Of a stretch of 64,000 nt of DNA, positions 10,426-21,700 are shown piece by piece. The stretch spans positions 6,521,249-6,585,248 of the forward strand of contig OU696586.1 of assembly GCA_916048095.2 (NCBI GenBank), in the 5' to 3' direction. This stretch comes from Sacculina carcini (lineage: Eukaryota > Arthropoda > Thecostraca > Sacculinidae). The position numbers and the translations under genes were made by a program. The notes below the pieces were generated by a model. It did not search any database. It saw nothing but the letters and a program-made list of their open reading frames with translations, and was not told the origin of the DNA. Each line of letters starts with the position of its first letter. Positions within the stretch are counted from its first letter, which is position 1.

Positions 10426-12984
10426 GTCCATCTGGTCAATGATCCAATTATTTTGAGCTGCTGTTTACATCAACATTCGAACGGAGGACATTTTTGCTGT
10501 TGGTGGGAGAGTTTCCCCGTAATCAATGCCCTTAGCTTGTGTGAAACCTTTAGCGAAATATCAGGCTTTATATTCTATACCATCTTTGCCTGGTTTTGTG
10601 GTAAAAACCCATCTACCTGATACAACAGGCGCGTCACGTGGTGGTTTCGTATCTCGTATAATAATTTCGAATGTTTCATTTTCATTCAGCGAGTCTATTT
10701 CCGATTTCATTGCTTATTTCCACCTTTCTGAGTCATCTCTGTCTACAGCTTCACGATACGTCCCTGGAACTTGTTGCACCTGACAACAGAAGTGGATGAC
10801 ACTGTTGTTGACCTCATCTACCTGGTCATTGATGACGTAATCTCGTAGATTGACTGTCAATTTTCTATTTCGTGCAGGATTTTTTCTCACTGCTGATATA
10901 TCAGTGGACATGTTCAGAATCTTGCAGTCAGTATCATTTTCACAATTTACCGTTTCATCATCAGGAAACTCAGCTGGACTGCAATTCTGTGTTAACTGCT
11001 ATTTTTACGTATTGTCACATTAATTGTTCTCTTCTTCTGGTAGAAATTTGACGCAACGCACCTTCTTCACTGTGTTCACGTCAGTAAAATACAGCAAATA
11101 TGCCGGGCTTCCACGGTCGTATTCAACGAACACACCTTTCTCTGCCCTGACATCAATTTTGGTCTTTTTCTGGATGTACGCATAGCAAACGGAAACATAC
11201 ATTTATGTGATTCATCTTCGGTTTTCGACCAGTAAATGATTCGAATGGGGTCATCATCAAGCGTTCACAATAACAACAGTTTCTCACATATACTGCTGTG
11301 TTCACAGCATAGGGCCATAATGACTTAAGCAAATTTGAGCTAAGAAGCATACATCTTGCTGCGTTAAATATAGTACGCCATGCTCTTTCTGCCGTACCAT
11401 TCTGGTGAGGAGAGTACGGTGCTGACATTCAATGTTTGATAGACTGACGTTGCTTGATCAATGCGGATACATGCTACTGATCCGCACGGTTTTAACGTCA
11501 GCTAGATACTTATCTAGAGCCTGTGTAGTGTTGTTTTTGTGTTTCAAAAATACACCATCGTCAATCCCGAGAAATCATAAACAAAATTGATTGCATAACG
11601 AAATCCATCTTTATACAGATTTCAAACGGACCATGTTTTCGTGTGCCCATGATTTTCATGCCCTCTAGCTTTTTCACATTACAACATACTTCTCTCATTA
11701 CAATGACCCATGCTATTATGCCATTTTTGAAATGTGTAAGAAGCTTGTGTAGATTCACTCACCGAATTGAGGTAGTACAAACGCCCTCTTTTCTTTATCG
11801 GGAATTTGGTTCCTTCAGGAGCGATTACTGCAGATGCTCTTGGGCTGAACTTCACAGATGTCCCATTTGATACTTCCGCCCGAACTGAGAGTATGTTCAG
11901 CTTGAAGGATGGCACATACAAAGCATTCTTGAGGAAAGCCTTTTGAGCTCGTCCGTATTCATCGTGGATGCGAACTCGCGCCGTTCCTCTATTTTTCACA
12001 ACGTTCTCCAGTCTGCTTCCGTCAGCTAGTTCAATTGAATGTTTCACTGGGTTAAAAGACTCGTCATAATAAAAAAATAACATTGGTTCGGAGATAATAT
12101 GCTCTGTTGCTGCGCAGTCTACCAGTATGCTGTTGATGGATGCACGTTCGTCCGTATCCACTGTGTCTGCTTTGAACATGAAGTCGTGTCTGCTATGTGA
12201 CTTGAATTTTTGCAGGCTGTACACCATCTTTTCTTAGACCGACAATATCTAGCTATATGGCCTCTTTTACCACAGTTGAAGCAAGTCTTCGGATTTCTGT
12301 CTTGATGATCAACATTAGCTGTCAACGTTTTGTCGCCAATATTCATGACACTGTCATCGTGGTTGCAATTCAGTTTCATGGTCTCTTCAAAGCTACGTAA
12401 AGCTGCCTTAAGTATAGGTTAGGTTAGTATAGGTTAGTATAGGTTATTTTTGTTAAATGCAGCAAATGTTTATTCCTTGTCTTTCTGTGTCACCACGGCC
12501 GAAAATGACTGGAAATCTGACGACAAGCCTTTCAACACCATTGAAATCAATAGACTGTCGCCAATAACCTCACCTGCTGTTGTCAGCGCTGTAGCCGTGT
12601 TATCCGCCCTCAGTACATATTATTTAGTAGACTCACTTGTTGCTTTCTTCAACTCCGTCAATTATGTGTACAGAGTTATTATGCGCGGCTTCCTGTTGGA
12701 GGAGTAATGTTTTCGAAGTATCTGTAGTGCCTTTTGTCATCGTCTCTTGCATCACGCGTACTCAACATTAAGCTGCAGGCGTCCAGTAGCTGGGTCATCT
12801 CAGCAAATACTGAGGCATTTTTCGCTTGATCAGGTGTATCACTGAACAACGCTTCCTTTAGTTTCCGCAACTGCAAATATTCTGACGCGATACTCCTGGG
12901 TTGGTGCCTCTGCACAACGTTTTTGCTTGATTCTACCCGGATTATAAAAAAAACTGCAAATAGCCGAGAAATTTCACCTCCCAC
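10426..12984 (-). pseudogene. Copia A gag, protease, integrase and RT remains (5' block)
   Basis: Reading from high to low coordinates: Gag of the UBN2 type (about 12984-12450), zinc knuckle CFNCGKRGHIARYC (about 12280), protease with LVDCAATEH (about 12110), integrase C-half with PYSPHQNGTAERAWRT (about 11410), and the start of RT (about 10700-10430). The parallel copy in Copia B is 40172-43230. Broken in several places. Confidence 0.8.
12411..12446. repeat. AGTATAGGTT short tandem repeat inside Copia A gag
   Basis: Three to four copies of AGTATAGGTT mixed with TTAGG words. They are absent from the matching place in Copia B (about 42757). Confidence 0.75.
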
Positions 12985-13019
12985 AGCTGATATTGGGCTT
13001 CATCTCCATCGAAAAATAA

Positions 13020-13205
13020 GGCCGTAATAGAGAGCAACGTATCAACGCAAATCATATTTATGACTACACACGCACACAAGATGCACACGAACATACATAC
13101 ATACAGTCATACGCAATCGGGTGCACAAATACGGTTGCACACAATGCAGGCGATTTCTACATAGAAGTCATTGCACAAGCATACGAAGACACGTTTATAT
13201 CAACA
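13020..13205 (-). repeat. Copia A 5' LTR (right copy), partial
   Basis: It matches the Copia LTR from the CAACGTATCAAC part to the terminal CAACA, followed by TSD ATAAT at 13206-13210. The outer part (TGTTAGAGGCG..) is not recognisable. Confidence 0.8.
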
Positions 13206-13210
13206 ATAAT

Positions 13211-13681
13211 AAATGTGTTATTGTATTGTAATTAAAGAAATAAATTGTACTGTATAATAGAGTCGGTTTATTGGTACTGGGACGTTGACGCTTACTGGTA
13301 CTGGGACGCTAAGTCACACAAACACACACTTCGTTCGTGTTTTTCAATGATCTGCTCGATCGTAATTTTCTTCAACGTCTTAGGCTTAACACTAGCCTGT
13401 GGTGGCGTCCTTTTCGGTCCCATAATAGCAAAAGTACACTCAATATGGTCCAAAATGGCTATCAAACAAACCACGTCCACACTCAACGAAAGGCGGTGAC
13501 GAACTGGGACGCCGTGAGCGTGCGTCAGTGTCTCGTGGTCGCCACCGTGGCGCTTTTCGACCACTTGGTTTGGTTCGTCCGCCGAAAACTAGTTCCTCAG
13601 CAGAGACTATATGCTCGCGAATGTAATGTTCTTGCGGCGAAAAGTTCGTGAGCTTAAGCGTTCGTCAGCGGAGGTTTACTG
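13211..13681 (-). mobile_element. Tigger/pogo-type relic, 5' end with N-terminal transposase stub
   Basis: The terminal repeat reads CAGTAAACCTCCGCTGACGA on the minus strand, ending at 13681, and is followed by a TA target (13682-13683). From 13430 downwards a short frame begins MGPKRTPPQASVKPKTLKKI and continues ITIEQIIEKHERS. This is the start of a Tigger/jerky-type (CENP-B HTH) transposase. Only about 45 residues remain, so the element is an internal-deletion derivative. It ends 198 bp upstream of the SDHAF1 start, so the whole 13-kb nest sits in what would be that gene's upstream region. Confidence 0.7.
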
Positions 13682-13879
13682 TAATTGTCAGTGATTTGTT
13701 TGAACTTCAATGCTACATCATATGCAATTGTTCTTTATATGGTACATACAATGGGTTTGCAAAGTTCTTCAAGCTGTCTAGTTTAAGGCGTTCCACGGTT
13801 TATCTGAGCATATGTTTTTCATATGTTGACAGACGTAATTATCAACACTGCGCCATGATCGTATGCAGGGCTCAGTGTC

Positions 13880-14122
13880 ATGGGCGCGCGCAGTAAGTTA
13901 CAGAGCAACGTTTTATCGCTGTATAAGCAGTGTCTCCGCGCCGCACGCGACAAACCCGGCGCCCGTGAGTCGGTGCAGCGTCAGTTTCGCGTCAACGCCC
14001 AAGTTCCACTCACTGAAACTATGCGTATTGAGCTTCTACTGCGACAAGGTCGGCGCCAATTGCGTCTGCTCGCTGACGAACGCGTGACCCACGTGCGTTG
14101 CTTCACACCGCGCCATTCTTGA
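13880..14122 (+). CDS. SDHAF1: Succinate dehydrogenase assembly factor 1 (LYR family)
   Basis: An 80-residue, single-exon protein. SDHAF1 is a mitochondrial matrix LYR protein that helps insert Fe-S clusters into the iron-sulphur subunit SDHB during complex II assembly. The LYR-type motif is at residues 12-20 (LSLYKQCLR). It is followed by KPGARESVQRQFR and a conserved C-half, RIELLLRQGRRQLRLL (about 49-64), which matches the RIEYLYRRGRRQLQLL stretch of the human protein. It lacks the long polar tail of the mammalian protein (115 aa), as many invertebrate versions do. I chose ATG 13880 because MGARSKLQSNVLSLY aligns with the family start. An in-frame stop lies not far upstream. An out-of-frame ATG at 13863 could reduce use of the true start. 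LIPT2 begins 13 nt after the stop. Confidence 0.93.
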   Translation: MGARSKLQSNVLSLYKQCLRAARDKPGARESVQRQFRVNAQVPLTETMRIELLLRQGRRQLRLLADERVTHVRCFTPRHS

Positions 14123-14135
14123 CACAGGCAGCGTC
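14123..14135 (+). promoter_or_regulatory. Intercistronic gap with possible trans-splice acceptors
   Basis: The 13 bases between SDHAF1 and LIPT2 contain CACAG (14123-14127) and GCAG (14128-14131), both usable as 3' splice acceptors. A weak pyrimidine tract (CCATTCTT) lies just upstream within the end of SDHAF1. No room exists for a promoter or poly(A) signal. Use as a trans-splice site is inference. Confidence 0.3.
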
Positions 14136-16188
14136 ATGCGTCCAGTGATGATGTTGCGGCGACTGGGAGCATATGTGCCCTACTGGTACACTGAACACCT
14201 ACAGTATATTGCGCTTCAACGCCACATGACGGCGCTTCGCTCGTGTGGTAAAGCGTATCAACCAATCAGCGAGTACCCAACCGAACATCGTTCAATCATG
14301 GGCAACACAGCCTATCCTCAATTGATTATCAACGACCGAATCGACGGTCACATGCCAATCAGAGAGCGTGCTATTGATTCATCGCTAGTGAGTGCCAGGA
14401 AACAACATCAGTTGGGCGGAGATAATGTGATGTTTTTGTTGGAGCACGCTCCTGTGTACACGGTGGGCCTGCGTGACGGCAGACACGTGCAAGACGGTCG
14501 TGGCGATGCTCGACGCTTGCGCTCGCTGGGCGCTCATTTTGCACGAGCCAACCGCGGCGGTCTGATCACGTTTCATGGTCCGGGACAACTGGTCATGTAT
14601 CCGATGCTCGACCTGCGCTCGTTCAACATCGCAGGACCCAGACAGTAAGTGACCAACAAACTCACTGCACGCAGACGCTTCCACGCACTGAATACATTAA
14701 TATCGTTCTTGTGTATGCCCATGTCAATGTCGTAATGATTAGTATGTGTGTTTCGAGTAAGTTAATCCATCAATGATGATAGACAAAAGGAGACAACTCC
14801 TCCATTATACTCGCGTTGTTCAGTCTAAAGCCTCATGCAAGCTTCAAAAGTTGTACATTTAAGTTAATAAAATATGTCGGTACATTCTGTTCAGGATTAT
14901 GTCGGATTGTGCGCCGGAGTAGTCGTCTCAAATCATGATATTCCGTTGGTGTCGTTTGCGGAGATATGCAGGCATCACCAGATTTGAGGCTAAAATGTGT
15001 GCGTGACGTTTACCTCCTATGTATGTGGTTATGAATACTTTTCTGGGAAACTATCTGCCAATACCAACTCCCTGCTGACAATGCCAATACAAACTATTGC
15101 TTGTAAATGGGTTTGTGTGTTTGTGTATGTGTGTGTGTTAGATATGTGTCTTTATTGGAAGAGAGTGTGATTGAGTGTTGTCGTCGCATGGGTGTTACCG
15201 GCGCCGTCACGTGTCCTACCAATACAGGAGTCTGGTTGGGCAACGACAAAATCTGCGCTATCGGTATGAAACACTACCAACCTACCAATGAACTCAGACA
15301 CAATTTGTGAATCACATTTCCCTGTTTTATGACACATCGTGTATGGATAACAACGGACACGCACACAATCACAGGTGGCTTGAGTGAATTGAATCGTGGT
15401 GCACGAGACCCAGATGAATTCAATGTTACAATAACAATACAGCAATATACATGGATTGTTATAAATGTCATCAGTGGTTTCTTTTAGCGTGTGTTGGGGG
15501 CTACGACCATTTACGCCAACGTACAAACTGATACATCATCTTATATTGTTTTAGTTGAAGGTTTTCGTTATGTGCATGTGTGTGTGTGTGGGGGGGCTTG
15601 CATTTGCTGGCATAGTGTTCCGCATTGTGTATGTATGTTTGTGTGCGGGTGTGTGTTTGCACAATGCACTCCATGCAAGGTGCTGACGAGGTGTCAGGTG
15701 GCAGCGATGCATTGGGTATTAAGTGTCTTGTTAATGGGAGACAGTGGGGTGTTAAGTATCGGTGTGAGGAGACCAGTGTGTGGGAGTGCAGTGGAGATAT
15801 TGTTGTGTTACACCTATTGTATTTTAACTGTGTAGTGTTTGTGTTGCTGGCTTAGTGGAGTCCGTGTTTAAATTGTGCATTTGTGTTCACCTTTACTTCA
15901 ATATATTCAACCACATTAATTATCCAGCCCTACTTGGACAATGATGCCGCAGGTGTGCATTTTACAAAGCGCGTGTTCACCTCTCACGGCCTCGCGCTCA
16001 ACTGTAGCACCGATCTCGCCTGGTTCCGTCATATTGTGCCCTGTGGCATTGGTGGTGGCAAATTTGTGACGTCACTTTCTGCTCAACTGGGACGCCATGT
16101 TAAAGTGACAGAAGCAGCAAATCATTTGGTGCGCGTTCTCAAGGAGAATCTACGGTGTGACGTCATCAATAACAACACTGATACATAG
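14136..16188 (+). CDS. LIPT2: Octanoyl-[ACP]:protein octanoyltransferase, mitochondrial (3 exons)
   Basis: LIPT2 moves octanoate from mitochondrial ACP onto the H protein and 2-oxoacid dehydrogenase E2 subunits, the first step of lipoate synthesis. Exons are 14136-14644, 15142-15263 and 15953-16188. Introns begin GTAAGT and GTATGA and end TTAG and GCAG, with phases that keep the frame. The product is 288 aa. The LipB core is complete: HAPVYTVGLR (104-113), RGGLITFHGPGQ (140-151), catalytic Lys206 in NDKICAIG, SHGLALNCSTDL (221-232) and catalytic Cys241 in IVPCGI. A stretch of about 50 residues (roughly 36-96) between the first helix and the FLLEHAP strand is absent from the human protein (231 aa). 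A second in-frame Met at residues 5-6 is an alternative start. No AATAAA lies in the first 250 bp after the stop. Confidence 0.95.
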
Positions 16189-16940
16189 AATTTGTTTGTG
16201 TCGCGCTGCTGCGCTTGAATCACTAATTGTATAGAAATATTTAAACTTCGGTTTAATTAGGTATATCCGTTGATATTATGTTCGATGTTCAACCTTTTGA
16301 TGTCACGCACTTATGCTTATATGTCACTATTTTATAATTTTCACTATGACCTACTGTATGTACAGGATTGTGGCAGGGTTGTGTCCTGTTTTGTAGCACT
16401 CTCAAATTTGGGGAGCTGCCATAGAACCCCTTGACTTATTTATAAGATGTTTTCCCGATTTAATATAGGAATGTTGTAACAGAGTTGTTCTATCGGCACC
16501 AAATGGAACGGTGTTGTCTGTTGTCGTGATAGTTCTTGCGGAGCAGGCCTTTTGATGTTGTGCGCCGCGATAACGCTTATTGCCGATTAAAGCACGTTGG
16601 ATAATATGAACTGTATTTCGTCGTGATCGTATATTGAAGAGTAATTTCGGTAATTTCCCCTTTTGAACCACAGCAACCCACGCCTCTGCTAGCCTGTTTA
16701 GGCCTGGGCTCAATCAGGACCGGTATGCTCCGGGATCGCACCGCACCCGGAGCGAGCACTCTCACCTCCAATGGATGAGAGACCTGAACCAAGCGGAAAG
16801 TGGCAAGGAGGAAGGAAGAAACGGGTCCGTGGAATGCAATTATTGTAATACCGGAGCTACCAGGGTAAACGACCACATATAACACAACGAAAGGAGAGGG
16901 ATAGCACAACACTTTCACTGTAACACGTGTCATTGTATTC
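16189..16940. other. Spacer downstream of LIPT2
   Basis: Before Copia B inserted, this joined directly to 48267. It should contain the LIPT2 3' UTR. I see no convincing coding sequence. The part from about 16470 to 16930 is GC-richer and has TGTTGTAACA..TGTAACA-like ends that suggest an old LTR, but no target duplication is visible. Confidence 0.5.
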
Positions 16941-16945
16941 ACTGC

Positions 16946-17248
16946 TGTTAGAGGCGTAGTCATAATGGAGGCAATGTATTCTCTGGACTCAGTAATATAC
17001 ACGTATCAACACAACGTATCAGTGATACAACGTATCAACACAAAGACTATTCACGACTACACACGCACACACTCGACTTCAATATAGATAGATAGATGCA
17101 AGCAAGATGCACACGAACATACGAACATACAGGCATACAGTCATACGCAATCGGGTGCACAAATATAGTAGCACACAATGCAAGCTATTTCTACATCGAA
17201 GGTTCGTTAGCTATTGCACAAGCATACAAAGACACGTTTGCACCAACA
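16946..17248 (-). repeat. Copia B 3' LTR (left)
   Basis: A 303-bp LTR with TGTTAG..CAACA ends, flanked by TSD ACTGC on the left and a G-rich polypurine tract (minus strand) on the right. Confidence 0.9.
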
Positions 17249-17391
17249 CCCCCTCTTAAACGTTAGCTCTTTGTACACAAAAATTGGCAAAACAATGATT
17301 TGTATGCTCACATTTATACGTGCATATCTAGACACTAATAAGTACTGTTCAACATCAAATATGTGTGTGCATATATCAAATTCGTGTGTAA

Positions 17392-18445
17392 TCAAATTTG
17401 TCTCCCAAATACTTCACAGGTGTATCGACGCAACTTCACCGATACAACAGGCTTTGTGAATATATCAGCGACATTATCCTCTGATGGAATGAACGACAAC
17501 ACAACATTTCCATTATTTACCTCTTGACGCACAAAGTGATAACGAATATCAATATGTTTTGATCTTTTATGATGCACTGGATTTTGTGCGAGAGATAGAA
17601 CCAATATTGTCGCAATGAATATTAGTTTAGCCAATATCACAAAACAAAACGTCTTTCACTAGCTCGGATAAATATTTGGCTTCTTGTGTCGCTGCTGATA
17701 GTGTGATATATTCGGCTTAACATGTGGAGAGCGCTACAGTGCTCTGTTTCTTGCTGCTCCACGATAATAGCGCACTCTCATCGCTCAGCTTGAAACTGTA
17801 GCCGCTGATACTGCGTCGATTAGATTAATTGGCCCAGTCAGCATCACAAAAACCTATCAGATGACTGACATTACACTTCCTGTACACCAACTCTTGATTT
17901 TTAGTTCCTCTCAAATAACGCAACACATGTTTGGCCGCGTTCCAGTGTTTAATAGTCGGCTGGTGCATATACTGGGACAGTTTGGTCACCGCATAACACA
18001 AATTAGGACGCGTGCTTGTCATTAGATAAATCAAGCTTCCTTCGAGTTCCCTTTACGCGTGTGGGTCAGTAAGTTCTGACGGTTGATCAATTTGTTTGTG
18101 TAAACTCACGTCACATGGCGCTGATTTTGGCTTGCAATTTTGCATGCTGAAAGCACATAACAGTTTTTCCACATAGTCAGATTGGTTAATAGATATAGCA
18201 TTATTATGACGCGTGAAACGAATGCCCAAAAATCGCGAAATTTCTCCCAAATCTTTCATTTTGAATTTCTCCTTCAAACCATTTTTCACATCACTCAAAG
18301 CAGAATCTGATTTCGATGCTATAATAATATCATCGACCCAAACAATCAATATTACATAAGCATTGGAAACTGGTTTATTGTAGACGCAATGATCTACGCT
18401 ACTTTGCTTGAAACCAACATTCGACAGGTGATTGTGTAGTAGCAT
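17392..18445 (-). pseudogene. Copia B reverse transcriptase / RNase H remains (3' block)
   Basis: Copia pol fragments: LIVWVDDIIIASKS (RT active site, about 18330), STRPNLCYAVTKLSQYM (about 18010) and the C-terminal ADIFTKPV signature (about 17440). It continues across Gypsy D at 40172. Broken. Confidence 0.85.
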
Positions 18446-18478
18446 GTGTCAGTTTCTTCCGCTCTGTTTCAAACCCTT

Positions 18479-18729
18479 GTAGGGACGCCTACAAAAGTAA
18501 AATAATGGCAAACGGCCTCAGCGATCAAAACCCGTGCGTACGGTAAGACTCGTGTGTGTATTGCTTGCGCCACCGATGCATAATATACAATTTAACATGT
18601 AGCAGATCGAGCACATACATATTTATATATAACATGATGCGATATAATGTGATGATCAAATGAATACATAATAATAGCAATGACAATAAAATAAAGATGA
18701 AATGCACTGATTGTGGCGCATCGGCTACA
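18479..18729 (-). repeat. Gypsy D 3' LTR
   Basis: A 251-bp LTR, TGTAGCCGATG..CCCTACA on the minus strand. A G-rich polypurine tract (CTGGGGGATAGC) immediately precedes it on that strand. Confidence 0.92.
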
Positions 18730-18759
18730 GCTATCCCCCAGGTACTTCACAGTACTGAT

Positions 18760-21700
18760 TCACAAGAAACGACCAGGAGGGCGAACGGGTCTAGAGCGGC
18801 GTGACCATACGATACGCGGCGGCTGGACAGGCGAACTCTGGCCGTCGGTGGAGGCGTCTGGCGCAGTTTGAGGGGCTGATTGACTGGCATCACGATCATC
18901 TGTAGAGATCGGGGGAGAGTCCACACCAGACTGATTGTCGCGCACCAGAAACGCCGGCTTGAGGCGGTCTACGGCGACAGTGTCGGTCTTGCCACCGTAG
19001 TCGAGCACAAACGCTTTGTCACCTCGCTCCAGCACAGGGAACGGACCGCGATACGGCGGTGTCAATGGCGGCCGATGAGCATCCACGCGTACAAAGACGT
19101 GTGTAGCGGTGGCCAGTGACTGTGACACGAACGGGGAGGTGTCGTATCGGCGGTGCCACGCCGTTGGAGTCGGACGAAGTCGCTGGAAGGCAGTGGCCAG
19201 TTGAGACGCCACCTCACAGGCCGGGCGAACCTCGTTGGTCTGCGAAAAGAACTGACCAGGCAACCGCATTTTCTCGCCCAACACCATCTCCGCCGGCGTG
19301 GAGTCTATGTCAGGCTTGTGGGCGGCACGAAGACCCATCAAGACAACAGGCAGTGCAGTGAGCCAGTCGTTGTTGTCCATCAGTGCGGCGGTAAGCGACG
19401 CTTTTAGCTGCCGGTGTACACGTTCCACCAGGCCGTTCTGTTGCGGCATGTACGCGCACGTTGTGGACAATCTGACTCCTAGGAGTGACCAAAACTCTCG
19501 CCAAAGGTCCGAAACGAATTGCCTGCCACGATCAGACGTCACACAGAGGCACAAACCAAATCGCGCTACCCAGTCAAGCAGAACCCTCGCACAAGAAGCT
19601 GCGGTAGCGTCAAGCATCGGCACGGCCTCCGGATACCTGGTGAAGCGGTCGACGATGGTGAAAATGTACTGATAACCATTGACAGCTGGTAGAGGACCGA
19701 CGACATCGACGTGGAGTGCTTCAAACCGTCCGCTAGGTGTCGGCGGTCTACGCAGGGCAGTGTGTTGGTGACGAGCGATCTTACATTGTTGACAGCGAAC
19801 GCACGTCTTCGCCCACGATGACACCTTGGCCCAAATGCGCTTGAAGACGTATCGTTCAGAGACAAGGCGCTTTGTGACACGGGCACTTGGGTGATGCAGA
19901 TTATGTATCGCGCGATAAACTTCGTGCTGCAGTGACTCAGGCAGCAGCGGCCGATCAACACCAGTGGAAACGTCCACCAGCAGTCCAGACGGAACACCCT
20001 CGACTGGACGTACTTCCACGCGAAGCGAAGGACAAGAGGCAAGCTCGGCGACATCTGCGGCACTGTGTTGAGCGAGCGCGAGGCGCCTGACATCGAGCGA
20101 GTGTTGAGCGTCCACTGCAAGCTGAGAGACGTTTCGTGTTGCGTCTGACGGAGGCCTACTGAGACAGTCCGAGACAGCGTTTTCGGACCCTTTGATATGT
20201 CGTATGTCCGTGGAAAACTCACTCAGATAAGCGAGCTGTCTTTGGACACGAGCCGAACGTTCGGTGGTGCTGGTGAAGGCATGCACCAATGGCTTATGGT
20301 CGGTCCACAGCTGCAATGCGGGCCGGCCTTCAAGTAGATGCCGGAACCTTTTGACCGCACTGAACAATGCATACAGCTCCTTGTCACCAGTGGACCATCG
20401 TAAGGCAGCGCCTGTGAGTTTGCGGGAGTGGTACGCCAACGGTACCCAATGACCATTCTGGAACTGTAGCACAACAGCTCCCACAGCCAAGTCAGATGCG
20501 TCTGCCACTAGCTTCGTCGGAGCATCCGCCTGTGGAAATGCCAAACATGAAGCGGCAGCCAGCGCTGATTTTGTCTTCTCGAAGGCGGAGACTTGAAGAG
20601 GTCCCCACACGAAACTTCGTTTGTTGTTCGCCACCTCATGAAGGGGCTGGAGAGTTTGAGCCAGCCTGGGAATGAACCGGTGGAAAAAGTTAATCATGCC
20701 TAGGTACCTCCTGCACTCAGTGGAACTGGTGGGCGGCGGCATGCTCACGAGATCAGCAATTTTGTCTGGTAAGGGCTCGATGCCACGTGCAGATACTTTG
20801 AATCCAACGAACCGCACAATACGCTGGCCAAAGACGCACTTTTCTGGCTTGATGGCCAGGCCGGCCGCTCCGAGACGGCGAAAAAGTTCTCTCAGATCTC
20901 GGCGGTGAGTCTCGACATCTGGAGAGAAGACGAGGACATCGTCGAGGTAGCAAAATACGCGTGGCATGCCCCGCAGCACTGTGTCCATGAGGCGCTGGAA
21001 GGTTTGGGCAGCATTACACAACCCGAAAGGCATACGCGTATACTGAAAAAGACCAAATGGAGTTGTGATCGCAGATTTTTCCTGATCGTCTGGATGCAGA
21101 GGAACTTGAGCAAAAGCACGCGGGAGATCAATTGTGCTGAAATAATTCGCACCACTGAGCTGATCGGCGAATGATTGAATGTCGGGAACGGGATACCTGC
21201 CGGGCACCGTGATGGAGTTCAGTCGCTCGTAGCACCCGACCAGTCTGAAAGCCGTGCCACCATCCTTTTCAACGAGGTGGATGGGACTGGACCAGCACGA
21301 TGACGAGGGAACCAGAATGCCCAGATCCACTAACTCTGATAACTCTTTTCTGGCAGCGGACAGTTTGGCTGGCATTAATCGACGTGGGCGGGCGAACACT
21401 GGATTGCCTCGTGTGATGATGCGATGCTGGACACCAGGCACCTTCACAACGGGAAACCCGTCAGGTGGGGTGACGAGCTGCGCGAAGTCGGCTGAAGCGC
21501 GCACACCGGCGAACTCCGGTCCGTCACATGGTCGCTGTACAGCACTGATGTGAGTCAGCACAGGGTGTGTTGTGACGACCGACGCGTTGCTGCTGGTGGA
21601 CAAGAATGCGGCGCTGTCGATCAGCTTGTGCCGTTTCATGTCCACCACAAGACCAAATTCGCGGAGGAAATCCGCTCCGATTATTGCGTGTGGAACTGCT

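Larger units (their letters stand above)
185..13205 (-). mobile_element. Copia-superfamily LTR element 'Copia A', broken, with three later insertions
   Basis: Fossil Copia/Ty1 element read on the minus strand. It begins TGTTAG and ends CAACA and is flanked by a 5-bp TSD, ATAAT (180-184, 13206-13210). Parts in order from 13 kb downwards: gag, zinc knuckle (CFNCGKRGHIARYC), protease, integrase, reverse transcriptase, RNase H. Inside it lie Gypsy A in its left LTR, a P-superfamily transposon at 6190-9000 and a mariner at 9075-10385. It has many breaks and cannot be active. Copia B (16946-48261) is the same family. The LTRs differ clearly, so it is older than Gypsy C or Gypsy D. Confidence 0.88.

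Noticed and set aside
14385-14684. 99-codon open frame antisense to LIPT2 exon 1
   Set aside because: It overlaps the conserved LIPT2 coding exon and is a shadow of its codon pattern.
16470-16923. Possible solo LTR downstream of LIPT2
   Set aside because: It has TGTTGTAACA-like and TGTAACA-like ends, but no flanking duplication and no matching copy in the window.
18479-18729. Extra coding exon shared with 39990-40171
   Set aside because: The shared sequence is the Gypsy D LTR. Its open frame is incidental.
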